In this document: positions 27,101-32,459 of the stretch, one piece after another
How the letters are laid out: the number at the start of each line of letters is the position of its first letter
Numbering within the stretch: position 1 is the first letter of the stretch
Assembly: GCA_020796225.1 (NCBI GenBank)
Contig: CM036753.1
Span: forward strand, 70,795,865-70,859,864
Reading direction: 5' to 3'
DNA from: Arion vulgaris
Taxonomy: Eukaryota > Mollusca > Gastropoda > Stylommatophora > Arionidae
Length of the DNA stretch: 64,000 nucleotides
The notes under the pieces: generated by a model
Databases searched by the model: none
Told to the model about the DNA's origin: nothing
What the model saw: the letters and a program-made list of their open reading frames with translations, nothing else
Made by a program: the position numbers and the translations under genes

Positions 27101-30100
27101 GCTCTCTTTCAGCACATCTGAAATTCACTCTGTCTCTAGCCAGTTCACCCACTTCGTCCCTGGAAATATGGCACTAAAAACCATAACCTATCTTCACTGA
27201 TTCAACCAAATAGCCAGTGAATTACTTTCAAATGTAAATGAAATACAAACTGATCACTACTCACTCTATAAGAAAATGCAAATGTCTTTAATAAGAAACA
27301 AGTGAGAAATCATAGAAAAATGCAATGACATGTATTAACAAAATCATTCCCGCATTGGGAATTCTAGTAAAAAAATAGATGACATTTTTTTTGTCAAGTA
27401 ATGATTTTTCTGAATATATTGTTTGAAAAAAGTAACTGGGAGTCTTATGTGATTGATTCAGTTCTATGTAAATAAAGTGTTCTAAACATAAAAACACGGT
27501 GGCCAGCAAACATCAAGATAAGTAGTCAAACAAACTAATACTACACAGATTTATGAAGCTCCCAGAGAACACAAATGCAAAATACAAAAGTTTAACTCAT
27601 GTCCTTATTACTGCTCAGCAACACCACCTAGCCACAAAGATGAGCTTTTTAGATTCCACAACCAACTAACTCTCCAAAAAAGAGCTCTTACTGTGTCTTT
27701 CCAACATATCAATTTCTTCTTCTTTGCGTTCGTTGTTTACGACCAATTTTAATCACTCTGTAATGTTTGATCTTTGCCAAGAACGGGTATACATTGCACA
27801 TTGGTTTGGTAGGCCCCTAAACACATAGACTTCTACACGTTTGGGACATGTGCATCCGATTTCATCCAAACCTCCTTAGTCGCCTCTTACGACGTGTGGC
27901 AGGTAACAGTGGTTCTATTCTTTACACCCCAAATTTGGGCCGGTAACCACTCGGGCGATATCAATTTCATAACTGGGAATCATGTCAGGTCCACTAACAG
28001 TGTTAACACAAGCACAGGCATTACGGCATGTACACACACATAGGTACCTTTAAATATGGGAATGGGCAAATAGTTTTAAGAACCCATGGAGAAGCCCTGG
28101 GGCCAGGAACCATGAAGATTAGTTGAACAAACCAATTAATAATATGCAGGTATATAGAAAGACATAACTCCCCCTCCACACACACTTGTACAAATACAGG
28201 TGATATATTCTCAATCAACACACACTTGCACCAATAGAGGTGATATCTCCCCCTCCACACACAAAATTGATCCCCAATACAGATGATACCTCCCCCTACC
28301 AGCTTTCCTCAACCCATCAAAACATCTGAGGGGAAGTTCGTAAAGCACTGAAAGGTCTAAAAAAACTAAGGCAATTACAAACCACTCCTGAAAACTAAAT
28401 TAGGTTAATCCCCATCTGCATACAATCAGCGGTTCATTGGAACATCCAGATCCATAATAAATATCAAAGAAAGGTATTCCAATCATGATGGGAAAGATCA
28501 ATATTTGATCTATTTACTAATGTGACCCAAGGCATGTTCACAAGGAACTCAAGTGACTTCACTAGAAATCAATCAACAGTTGATGCAAATACAACCAGTC
28601 ACACAAGTTCAGGCAAGTGTACAAACACTGAACACACAAAACATTTTCCATCTATCTTGTAGACACATGACAAAAAATGTATCTTTGTTCTTAAATTAAA
28701 CAATATAAATATTTTGTCAATTTTTGTTGGCTTATTACATCTGTTATCATCATGTAATAACTGGAAAAATATAGATGAGATAAAGACATACACTAATTAC
28801 AGATAATTTTTTTAAAACTCCCTTTTCATCCCTTCTTCGAACGCTACATATTGACCACTTGTTCTTCTTTGCGTTCGTTCTTTAACCAATTTTAATCACT
28901 CTTTGTGATATGTTTGATCTTTGCTAAGAACGTGTATATGTTGCACATTGGTTTGGCAGGCCCCTAAACGCATAGACTTCTACATGTGTAGGACATGTGC
29001 ATCCGATTTCAGACAAACCTCCTTAGTCGCTACTTATGACATGCGTGGCATGTAACAGTGGTTCTATTCTTTACACCCCAAACTTGAGCCCTGGTAACCA
29101 CTCGGGTGGACCACTTGTTAACCAGTGTGATTTGCATGTGGTCTAAGCCCAAGAGCGATTGTATGTTGTGCCAATTATGTGTCTACAAGTAGGCCAGCAC
29201 ATCCGATTTCTGCGATGCTTTTTATTTATTAGGGTAGCTTCCCAAGTCCTACATCAGTCAGCTCTACGACATTCCTTGTAGGTTGCAGTGGTACTATTCT
29301 TTGCTTCATTGTCGGATCCGGCACTACACAGGCGTCGTCCCTTCAATGTCTCATCTTCAAAAGAACTTTGGTAAAGAGTTTTGTTGGTTCTTCAGGTGGA
29401 CAGGACTTTGTCATAAACTACTATATTGGGTCAGATAAGTATTCCAGAAATGCAACCACTTAACACCTTGATATAGAAATGTTTGCTAGTACTTGCTCTC
29501 CTATAACCACTTGTGATTTGTTTGAAATTTGAGCATAGGAGCACAACTACATTGTGCTGTAGTTTATAGAAGTTAAGTTGTGATATATTGCATGTTTTGT
29601 CTCAGTACATTCAAGTTCAGCGTGAATTTTCTCTAGAATGTCCCTTCCCAGTCAGTGTCGTTTTACGCTTTTCTCCATGACTACTAGGCACAAAATATAG
29701 AAACAAGAAGCATACGCCCATCATCACCTATTTCACTCAAGTCAGTCAAAGACATTATTCCATCATTTTGTTGTCACTACAAAAATGTTTAAGGTCTAGA
29801 TTGGGGAAATATTCATATTTTTCCTGAACATGGCAACCAACAAATTGTATTACAGGAAATGAAGTGAAAAATAAACACAAAACTGCACTACAAATGTAGG
29901 TGTAAAAATCAGTTTATCTGATTGCATATTACAACTCTAGTGATGGTATTGAACTAAAGTTATCACTAAAGTTATCAAACTTGTTGCTCTTTCAGTCAGT
30001 GTCTAGGTTATGAAATGACAACTCTGAAATAATCCAAAGTTCCATATTTACAGGCTAAGTGAGCTAAACCCATATACAAAGTGGTTTGATACTTACCTCA

Positions 30101-31430
30101 ATCTCTTTTCCCAGCTTGGTTGTCAACCATTCCTTAGCACCACTAATATCCACACCAGCTTTGATCAGACCAAGTTTGCCTCTGCGTTTAATGAGCTGAT
30201 CTGGTTTTACAACAAGTTTCTTGGAAAAGAGAAAAACAAAACATACAAGTAAATACAAACAACTTCAATCCTCTAGCTGAAGTTCTGTATATTTATATCC
30301 TCTTTGTGTCTCTTTTGACACACACAGCTTTCACAAAATATTTCCAATGTTTCCGCTCTGCTGCCTTTCTATCAATTATTTCCCATGTCAGGCCACTATC
30401 TTAACTCTCTTTCTACAGTTTAAGTTGCTCGTAATGAAATATATCTATTAATAGTAAATAAAATAGATACATAATGATTTATATATATATATTGCCAAGT
30501 ATATCTTACATGGGAGTTAGTTGTACGCTGCATACTAGTCTGTATAATGTTATACTCTGTTTACTCATGTGGTTTGTTTTTTTCAAGTCCACATAGCATA
30601 TGCATGAGTATATCATTGGGTTTGCTCGACTGCCTTGAATGGTATCTAGGGACTGACATTAGCACACATGCTGCTACAGAAGAACTAGACTTGTGCGTGT
30701 CTGATAAATAGCTTCAATTGCAGCTGATGTAAGTTGTCATAAGCTATTTGACTATCACTGAAAATATTTTCGAACGCTCATCAAATAGTGTCTGAGACTT
30801 TCTAGTTATATGGTTTTCATTAGAATGACAGCAGACATTTTTTTTGCATAATATATTAAATGTATTATTGCAGTTAAATTTATTAAAAACTAGAATTAGC
30901 AACAAAACACCAGGACATTGCTGTTGGTAACAAAAACCAATGACAATAGGTAGATTATGTGTAAAATGCGATGCCTATGAAACATTACCAAAAACACCAG
31001 AAAAGACAAGAGTACCCAATATCAGTATTTAAAAAAATGGGGCCAAACCTTTCTTGAATTACACTGAAAAACAAAGAATGAAGACGTTAGGCCACTTAAT
31101 AAGAATGCAACCAAACTCCACTGTATACAGTCTTCTACAACAGAACATCAGGAAGAAAGGTGAGAGGAAGACCACGAAAAATTTGGATGGATGGCATAGC
31201 AGAAGCGTAACAGCCTGGTAACTGTGACGACAAAAGAAGAATTAGAAATTTAAAAAACATGACAAATTACAACAATTTACCTCACTGGTAAGCCAAGGAT
31301 TATCTTGCTGTAAATGATTCCAGTTCACATTTTCATCAATGGAAACAAAACGATTCCTAACTGCTACATCACCCAAGACCTTGTTGAGCAGCTCCTTGCC
31401 TTTGGCTTCATAAATTGCCTTAGCAGACAT
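146..31430 (-). CDS. ACLY: ATP-citrate synthase (ATP-citrate lyase), N-terminal half, 15 exons, 3' part outside window
   Basis: Cytosolic enzyme that converts citrate, CoA and ATP to acetyl-CoA and oxaloacetate, feeding lipid synthesis and acetylation. Exons read on the minus strand: 31281-31430, 30097-30219, 26911-26973, 25697-25795, 24618-24709, 23107-23186, 21970-22100, 19681-19799, 18459-18595, 16026-16087, 14793-14910, 12658-12809, 9789-9797, 2837-3078, 146-198. They sum to 1630 nt (543 codons plus 1 nt) and all phases join in frame. Diagnostic strings include [14 protein letters not shown] (ATP-grasp), [94 protein letters not shown] and [15 protein letters not shown]. The order and spacing match the human enzyme (about 1100 residues), so roughly half is present. 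The CoA-ligase phosphohistidine region and the citrate-synthase-like domain lie left of the window. No stop or frameshift occurs in any exon, so this is a functional gene as far as visible. Confidence 0.97.
528..730 (-). mobile_element. tRNA-derived SINE, family T1
   Basis: Read on the minus strand it has a tRNA-like head, with an A-box-like stretch near GCGCGCTGGACTACGGG and a B-box-like GGGTTCAATTCCCC about 40 bases later. It then has a body, and ends CTGGATCG followed by an A-rich tail and (AAT)n. A second copy in opposite orientation lies at 11172-11362. Confidence 0.75.
880..2025 (-). pseudogene. LINE ORF2 3' part: RNase H domain plus C-terminal Cys/His tail
   Basis: The 281-codon open stretch at 1180-2025 holds a complete-looking RNase H fold: IYTDGSA (Asp about residue 116), YKAELLAI (Glu about 156), FLTDSLSAI (Asp about 182) and [13 protein letters not shown] (His about 223, Asp about 233). 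Below 1180 the frame shifts and continues as [14 protein letters not shown] and ..[17 protein letters not shown].., the Cys/His-rich C-terminus of this type of non-LTR element. The reverse transcriptase is missing (5' truncated). It is on the same strand as ACLY, inside its intron. Confidence 0.88.
2837..3078 (-). CDS. ACLY: ACLY exon 14 (linker and start of CoA-ligase-like half)
   Basis: 242 nt. It begins [16 protein letters not shown] (variable linker with a basophilic-kinase-like RRGS) and passes through [20 protein letters not shown] to [20 protein letters not shown]. The last part matches human [20 protein letters not shown]. Acceptor gttag, donor gtaagt, ends AC. Confidence 0.96.
3180..3600 (-). 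repeat. Family D: LINE 3'-end repeat
   Basis: Shares blocks with 39160-39290, 55315-55570, 60425-60760 and 61030-61410. Common strings on the plus strand are ttcctgtggctcg, ttttagtgt..tcatccancag and gctccg/aacac near the end. In the opposite sense these read as a degenerate LINE C-terminus (DEDTKIDIESIK.. and RTGCLRG..). Diverged and not coding here. Confidence 0.6.
4740..4870 (+). repeat. tRNA-like repeat head (possible SINE)
   Basis: GAGAGCAGAGTAGCGCAGTTGTTAG has the look of a tRNA A-box region and resembles the head of the element at 24236-24467, including a later CAATTGgg..ggtatcacc block. No clear B box survives. Confidence 0.4.
4876..5215 (+). repeat. Family C: LINE-derived non-autonomous repeat
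   Basis: Shares GTAACCTGGGCAGAT.., AAGGTTGTCTAAGGGT.., GCAACCTGCTGCCTT.., AAGGATAAGCA and AGAGCTCCAAAT with 16630-17220, 10285-10500 (reverse) and, in part, 42700-42860. No conserved protein. Probably LINE 5'-UTR-derived. Confidence 0.65.
6174..6321 (+). repeat. Tandem array, 26-bp unit
   Basis: About five copies of AAACATTAAATTTGATAAGG plus ACAAAG in a row. The first four are nearly identical, the fifth is shortened and the last diverged. Lies inside ACLY intron 13. Confidence 0.9.
6640..7260 (-). pseudogene. LINE reverse-transcriptase 3' part and C-terminus (family K)
   Basis: Minus-strand frames give [17 protein letters not shown], then a YLGS-like segment ([17 protein letters not shown]) and PTLCYQCQT (end of palm/thumb). 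After a frameshift come [20 protein letters not shown] and [16 protein letters not shown], typical of the post-RT tail of RTE/Jockey-like LINEs. A second copy of the tail is at 58885-59171. Confidence 0.8.
8078..8121 (+). repeat. Short tandem repeat, 17-bp unit
   Basis: GATGATGGCAATGAGGT repeated about 2.6 times. Confidence 0.85.
8886..9201. mobile_element. MITE with TTAA target sites (piggyBac-like)
   Basis: Starts TTAACTCTTTCCACGC (8886-8901) and ends GCGTGGAAAGAGTTAA (9186-9201): a perfect inverted pair of TTAA plus 12 bases. Total 316 bp, no coding capacity. Near the left end the string ACGCTTTAAGCC occurs twice (subterminal repeat). TTAA duplication is the hallmark of piggyBac transposases. 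Confidence 0.85.
9252..9450 (+). repeat. Family E: unclassified interspersed repeat
   Basis: Aligns by eye with 57138-57335 on the same strand. Shared blocks include GAAAATCG, TATCCTTTAC/GTCCTTTACT, TTTGATTTTC/TTGATTTTC, AGGCACC, AGTAGTTTGC, ATTGCTTTCTGAAC and GTGAGGTCTA. A short piece also occurs near 40849-40895. No structure or coding tells the class. Confidence 0.65.
9789..9797 (-). CDS. ACLY: ACLY probable 9-nt microexon in the linker
   Basis: Minus-strand GGACGGCAG (Gly-Arg-Gln), flanked by a long pyrimidine tract ending ttgcag and by donor gtaatt. It is phase 0 on both sides, so it can be included or skipped without breaking the frame between exons 12 and 14. It sits in the 9.6-kb gap between those exons, in the regulatory linker where vertebrate ACLY also carries a small in-frame cassette exon. 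The call rests on splice signals and phase only. Confidence 0.6.
10285..10500 (-). repeat. Family C repeat, reverse copy
   Basis: Minus strand reads GTAAACGCTGGCTGAAACCGG, AAGGATAAGCACCAGAGC, CAAATGGTGCTGAAGATG and a (GA)n-like stretch, matching 5090-5215. Confidence 0.7.
10530..10632 (-). mobile_element. SINE family A, head fragment
   Basis: Only the head and core are present (CTCCTTAGTCGCCTCTTACG.. to ..AACCACTCGGGC on the plus strand). The tail is replaced by a short unrelated palindrome-like GTGGGGTAGCTAGCCCCAC. Confidence 0.8.
11172..11362 (+). mobile_element. tRNA-derived SINE, family T1
   Basis: CGCCCGCCTGCCCAGCGCGC head, B-box-like GTTCAACTCCGC, shared body and TGGATCG followed by an A run. 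Opposite-orientation partner at 528-730. Confidence 0.75.
11547..11803. mobile_element. MITE with TA target sites (Tc1/mariner-like)
   Basis: Begins CAGGGTGTTCAA and ends TTGAACACCCTG, a perfect 12-bp inverted repeat, with TA at both flanks (11545-11546 and 11804-11805). 257 bp, non-coding. TA duplication plus CAGGG.. ends fits the IS630/Tc1/mariner superfamily. Confidence 0.85.
12658..12809 (-). CDS. ACLY: ACLY exon 12
   Basis: 152 nt, [20 protein letters not shown].. through ..[13 protein letters not shown]. It closes the ATP-grasp half and enters the low-complexity Ser/Thr/Pro linker that is poorly conserved between phyla. Acceptor tgtag, donor gtactg, phase 0 at the end. Confidence 0.95.
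12958..13310 (-). mobile_element. tRNA-derived SINE, family T2
   Basis: On the minus strand: head with TAGCTCGGCCTGCTAGC (A-box-like), perfect B box GGTTCGAACC about 35 bases later, body with TACCTCTGAAGTCGGAG and GCAAAAATCAG, then an A-rich tail (the plus-strand T run at 12958-12982). Related copies at 56566-56830 and 59718-59850. Confidence 0.82.
13840..13925 (-). mobile_element. LINE 3' terminus fragment
   Basis: Minus strand carries TTAGAGAATCTGAAATCCC and AATCTAGTGAGAAGGC followed by AGAAGAAG, the same ORF end and tail as at 58490-58556. Confidence 0.75.
13990..14255 (+). pseudogene. LINE C-terminal fragment
   Basis: Plus-strand translation with frameshifts reads like [28 protein letters not shown] and a final acidic/aromatic stretch, the usual GRP..WRR post-RT tail of RTE/Jockey-type elements. 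Confidence 0.65.
14793..14910 (-). CDS. ACLY: ACLY exon 11
   Basis: 118 nt, [18 protein letters not shown].. [20 protein letters not shown]. The [13 protein letters not shown] block carries citrate-contacting residues in the family. Acceptor gacag, donor gtaagt. Confidence 0.97.
14911..16025 (-). other. ACLY intron 10
   Basis: 1.1 kb with one LINE C-terminal fragment (15610-15860). Nothing else recognised. Confidence 0.85.
15610..15860 (-). pseudogene. LINE C-terminal fragment
   Basis: Minus strand reads [14 protein letters not shown], a basic stretch, then [20 protein letters not shown] and [11 protein letters not shown]. It is a post-RT tail of the KRW.DG..D type, with no RT present. Confidence 0.7.
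16026..16087 (-). CDS. ACLY: ACLY exon 10
   Basis: 62 nt encoding [21 protein letters not shown]. In the human enzyme the N and T of the ANFTN string contact citrate (family knowledge). Acceptor ttacag, donor gtaatg, ends phase 0. Confidence 0.97.
16630..17220 (+). repeat. Family C repeat split by a SINE
   Basis: Left part to 16674 and right part from 16927 rejoin as a family C copy (compare 4920-5180). The right end carries TGTTTATATATCACAATRAG and a closing GAAGAA tail shared with 42800-42860. Confidence 0.7.
16675..16926 (-). mobile_element. SINE family A inserted in family C
   Basis: Full-length copy (TTC-rich tail at left, ..CCACTCGGGC head at right). Flanked by a 13-bp duplication with one mismatch: AATCTGGGCAGAT (16662-16674) and AACCTGGGCAGAT (16927-16939). 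Confidence 0.85.
18035..18395 (+). pseudogene. LINE thumb/C-terminal fragment
   Basis: Reads [20 protein letters not shown] (the E-T-W after the palm) with several stops afterwards. Strongly decayed. Confidence 0.6.
18459..18595 (-). CDS. ACLY: ACLY exon 9
   Basis: 137 nt, [20 protein letters not shown].. [20 protein letters not shown]. Almost identical to vertebrate ACLY over this stretch. Acceptor tttcag, donor gtaaac; ends with one base of a glycine codon. Confidence 0.97.
18725..18975 (-). pseudogene. LINE C-terminal fragment, same family as 880-1160
   Basis: Near-parallel to 885-1160 on the plus strand: GGTCAT.., TGGACCA..ACTGGGCAGTCA, GACTGGGTGTGGC.ACATGTTG, CTGACACTGGCAGAGAGCTG. In the coding sense this is the Cys/His tail that follows the RNase H. 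Confidence 0.75.
19130..19550 (+). pseudogene. Fossil Penelope-like element fragment
   Basis: Two conserved PLE strings in order: [11 protein letters not shown] (compare IKPADKGGAIVVW at about 50920) and, about 200 bases later, [12 protein letters not shown] (compare LPKIHKLHNPGR at about 51160). In-frame stops lie between them, so it is dead. Confidence 0.7.
19681..19799 (-). CDS. ACLY: ACLY exon 8
   Basis: 119 nt, [20 protein letters not shown].. [17 protein letters not shown]. The AGGGAS glycine-rich loop starts the citrate-binding region. Acceptor ttcag, donor gtgagt, ends GC (codon completed by T of exon 9). Confidence 0.97.
19800..21969 (-). other. ACLY intron 7
   Basis: 2.2 kb. A LINE-tail-like piece at 21370-21515 and a 22-bp direct repeat at 21817-21857 (GAACAGAGTGAGGTCTGT twice). 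The rest (19810-21360) shows nothing I recognise. Confidence 0.8.
21370..21515 (-). repeat. LINE 3'-end fragment (RNase H LINE tail)
   Basis: TTTATTGCACTCCGGACAAG.., GGTGCTCCGATCTCC and TTTGTAATATCTCCAACT, shared with 56420-56520. In the minus sense it corresponds to the ..RSEHLWTCPEC.. tail of the LINE at 45134-45658. Confidence 0.6.
21970..22100 (-). CDS. ACLY: ACLY exon 7
   Basis: 131 nt, [18 protein letters not shown].. [26 protein letters not shown] is an ACLY signature. Acceptor ttcag, donor gtaagt, ends phase 0. Confidence 0.96.
22101..23106 (-). other. ACLY intron 6
   Basis: 1 kb with one reverse-transcriptase fragment (22586-22786). Otherwise nothing recognised. Confidence 0.8.
22586..22786 (+). 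pseudogene. LINE reverse-transcriptase fragment
   Basis: [20 protein letters not shown] followed by SLLLFVTY corresponds to the RT palm motif (..WF.v.sGVrQGcvLSPlLF..). Antisense to ACLY, no further domains. Confidence 0.75.
23107..23186 (-). CDS. ACLY: ACLY exon 6
   Basis: 80 nt encoding [18 protein letters not shown] and TYLEINPL, the latter nearly invariant in the family. Acceptor ttacag, donor gtaaga, ends after one base of the next codon. Confidence 0.95.
23430..24010 (+). repeat. Family G: unclassified interspersed repeat
   Basis: Matches 39715-40240 on the same strand through blocks such as GGAGTGTTATTT, CATGTTTGGA, TTTTGTTTGTGT, GGAGCAATTATGGGA / AGAGCAATTATTGGGA and GTTGGAACCAT / GCTGGAACCAT. 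Class unknown. Confidence 0.6.
24236..24467 (-). mobile_element. tRNA-derived SINE, family T3
   Basis: On the minus strand GAGAGCTGCATTAGTTCAG then TGGTTAATGCACTGATCTCC resembles the D-arm/anticodon region of a tRNA. The body then has CCAGCCTCAATTGGATACC. The B box is weak (TTTTGGTTAAATC). Confidence 0.55.
24618..24709 (-). CDS. ACLY: ACLY exon 5
   Basis: 92 nt, [19 protein letters not shown].. It matches the human KLLVGVDEKLNPEDIKKHLL region but is less conserved. Acceptor ttccag, donor gtaagc, ends in phase 2 (CA + A of the next exon). Confidence 0.93.
24710..25696 (-). other. ACLY intron 4
   Basis: 1 kb, holding the 42-bp minisatellite (24964-25218). Otherwise nothing recognised. Confidence 0.85.
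24964..25218 (+). repeat. Minisatellite, 41-42-bp unit, six copies
   Basis: Unit built around GTCTCCCATGTCAAGTGTTG then GCTCTAATGGATTTATAATATT. Six consecutive copies differ by a few substitutions and a one-base length change (CTCCC/CTCC). Confidence 0.93.
25697..25795 (-). CDS. ACLY: ACLY exon 4
   Basis: 33 codons, [13 protein letters not shown].. to [16 protein letters not shown]. Acceptor tctag, donor gtaaga, phase 0-0. HHEGG and DVGDVD-like strings are hallmarks of the ACLY ATP-grasp domain. Confidence 0.96.
25796..26910 (-). other. ACLY intron 3
   Basis: 1.1 kb with a full family A SINE (26025-26275). Otherwise nothing recognised. Confidence 0.85.
26025..26275 (+). mobile_element. SINE family A, full length, sense orientation
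   Basis: Head CGCCAGAGTGGTTACCGGGG (tRNA A-box-like in other copies: GCCCGAGTGGTTA), core GTCGTAAAAGGCGACTAAGG, then GTTTGGCTGAAATCGGATGC, body ending TTGGTCGTAAAGAACGAACG and a GAAGAAGAAG tail. Reference copy for the family. Confidence 0.85.
26911..26973 (-). CDS. ACLY: ACLY exon 3
   Basis: 21 codons including [13 protein letters not shown], matching the family's FLKNFLIEPFVPHSQ. Acceptor cacag, donor gtaaga, phase 0-0. Confidence 0.95.
27070..27175 (-). mobile_element. LINE 3' terminus fragment (family L)
   Basis: Plus-strand CATCATCAAGGTGCGTATCC to CACCCACTTCGTCCCTGG. The same end occurs at 45665-45770 and, in the other orientation, at 43530-43620. It encodes the last residues ..[12 protein letters not shown].. 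of a LINE and ends in a (TGA)n-type tail. Confidence 0.75.
27716..27957 (-). mobile_element. SINE family A
   Basis: Full-length reverse copy. Flanked by the 10-bp duplication ATATCAATTT (27706-27715 and 27958-27967). Confidence 0.9.
28168..28300 (+). repeat. Short minisatellite, about 46-bp unit
   Basis: Three degenerate units of the form CTCCCCCTCCACACACACTT.. followed by ..AATACAGGTGATAT. Confidence 0.75.
28830..29338 (-). mobile_element. SINE family B, interrupted by family A
   Basis: Tail side 28830-28863 (CTTCTTCGAACGCTACATA.. on plus) and remainder 29109-29338, with core ..TACTATTCTTTGC and ending GGCACTACACAGGCG. The interruption is the SINE at 28864-29108. Confidence 0.85.
28864..29108 (-). 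mobile_element. SINE family A inserted into family B
   Basis: Flanked by an exact 11-bp duplication GACCACTTGTT (28853-28863 and 29109-29119). Confidence 0.9.
30097..30219 (-). CDS. ACLY: ACLY exon 2
   Basis: 41 codons, [18 protein letters not shown].. to ..KLGKEIE. Strong acceptor (pyrimidine tract then ccaag) and donor gtaagt; phase 0 on both sides. The basic KRRGKLGL segment is the ATP-grasp nucleotide-binding region of the family. Confidence 0.96.
30220..31280 (-). other. ACLY intron 1
   Basis: 1.06 kb. LINE tail at 31060-31215; no other recognised element. A short (TA)n lies near 30480-30490. Confidence 0.85.
31060..31215 (+). pseudogene. LINE C-terminal fragment
   Basis: Plus strand reads [20 protein letters not shown], then a frame change, then [10 protein letters not shown]. 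This is the WxGHxxRM..GRPRK.W.DG tail typical of LINE ORF2. Confidence 0.6.
31281..31430 (-). CDS. ACLY: ACLY exon 1 (coding start)
   Basis: 50 codons beginning [17 protein letters not shown], the same start as animal ACLY (MSAKAI..), so the ATG is secure. It ends ..NPWLTSE followed by donor gtaaat, phase 0. A possible acceptor-like CATAG lies about 22 nt upstream of the ATG, so a separate 5' UTR exon may exist further right. I could not place it. Confidence 0.95.
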
Positions 31431-31584
31431 ATTTCTTGTGATGTTCTATGTCAAAGTTTGGCAGAATCTGTGACAATCAAATTATTTATTGTTAAAATTA
31501 AAACTATCTTCATATGGATTATATTGTTAGGTTGTTTAATTTGAATATGTTCTCTCAATCATGAATTGCCATTTATGTCAGTTA

Positions 31585-32110
31585 TATGATGACTATCATC
31601 ATAGCACTCCAGACATGCCCATATATGCTTTGATCCCAACCTCAAAAAGTCAAGCAGCGGCCAATAACAGTTCGATGTCAATCTTTTTGCATATTGATTA
31701 TACCAATCTTTTCAGACCGTACCAATGCGGACACCAAACTCTCGATCTGATCAACGCTTGTGATTCACAACCTTGATCAAAGGGACTCTCAATTCAGTAA
31801 GAATGTAATTTCGGCCCATTGCAGCACCCTCTGATATCGTAGTCATGCCAGCCAATTTATCCACTTGTTCATTACCCCAGACTCCTGCATGCCGATGGAC
31901 AAAAATGAAGAGGGTTTCTCTGATCCCCCTGTCTGTACCAGTACCATCTCCCCATTCCTGTTTCGACTTTACGAATCATACTCATGGAGTCACTGAGTAT
32001 GTAAACAAGAGAGTAGTTATGAGACACCAACCATGACACTGCCTCTGTAACTGCAGTCACTCCATTGTCAAACTACTTCAAACGTCACTCTTGTGCATGT
32101 TCACTATCCT
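31585..32110 (-). pseudogene. LINE RNase H and C-terminus, decayed
   Basis: Minus strand: VSHNYSLVYILSDSMSMIRK (RNase H second Asp), then frameshifted GNEQVDKLAGMTTISEGAAM and CLECYDDSHH. Same family as 45134-45658. It starts only 155 bp upstream of the ACLY ATG, so it limits the space for a proximal promoter. Confidence 0.8.
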
Positions 32111-32189
32111 CACGACAGGCAGTCCTGAGTCCAACATGTCATCTCTTTCGCTGTCATGAACCAAAGTGATATTTCTTTATATATGTCAG

Positions 32190-32457
32190 GGAGTCTGTAG
32201 TGCAGAGGTTAGGTACTCGCCTCTCGTTCTAAAGGTACTAGGTTTGCTCCCTTGTGATGCCATCAGGATATTTTTCCCACAGACCACTGATCTCAGTATA
32301 GGTGAGATCGAGTTCCTAGTCATATCGGAGATGGACGCTAAAATGTAGGTTCAGTATTCAAGTCAAGCATGTAAAAGAATCTGTGGCAGTTTAAAATTAA
32401 GAAGAGCAGGCTGGAAAGCCGCTGCCCAGACAAAATTCATTTTAAAAAATGAATAAA
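32190..32457 (+). mobile_element. tRNA-derived SINE
   Basis: Head GTCTGTAGTGCAGAGGTTAG then GTACTCGCCTCTCGTTCTAA and a B-box-like AGGTTTGCTCCC. It ends AATGAATAAATAAA. The tRNA-like fold (D-arm, anticodon, T-arm order) is easy to see. Confidence 0.7.
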
Positions 32458-32459
32458 TA

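Larger units (their letters stand above)
26974..30096 (-). other. ACLY intron 2
   Basis: 3.1 kb. Contains a LINE tail (27070-27175), family A SINE (27716-27957), minisatellite (28168-28300) and a nested SINE pair (28830-29338). Nothing recognised in 27180-27700, 28310-28825 or 29345-30090. Confidence 0.85.
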
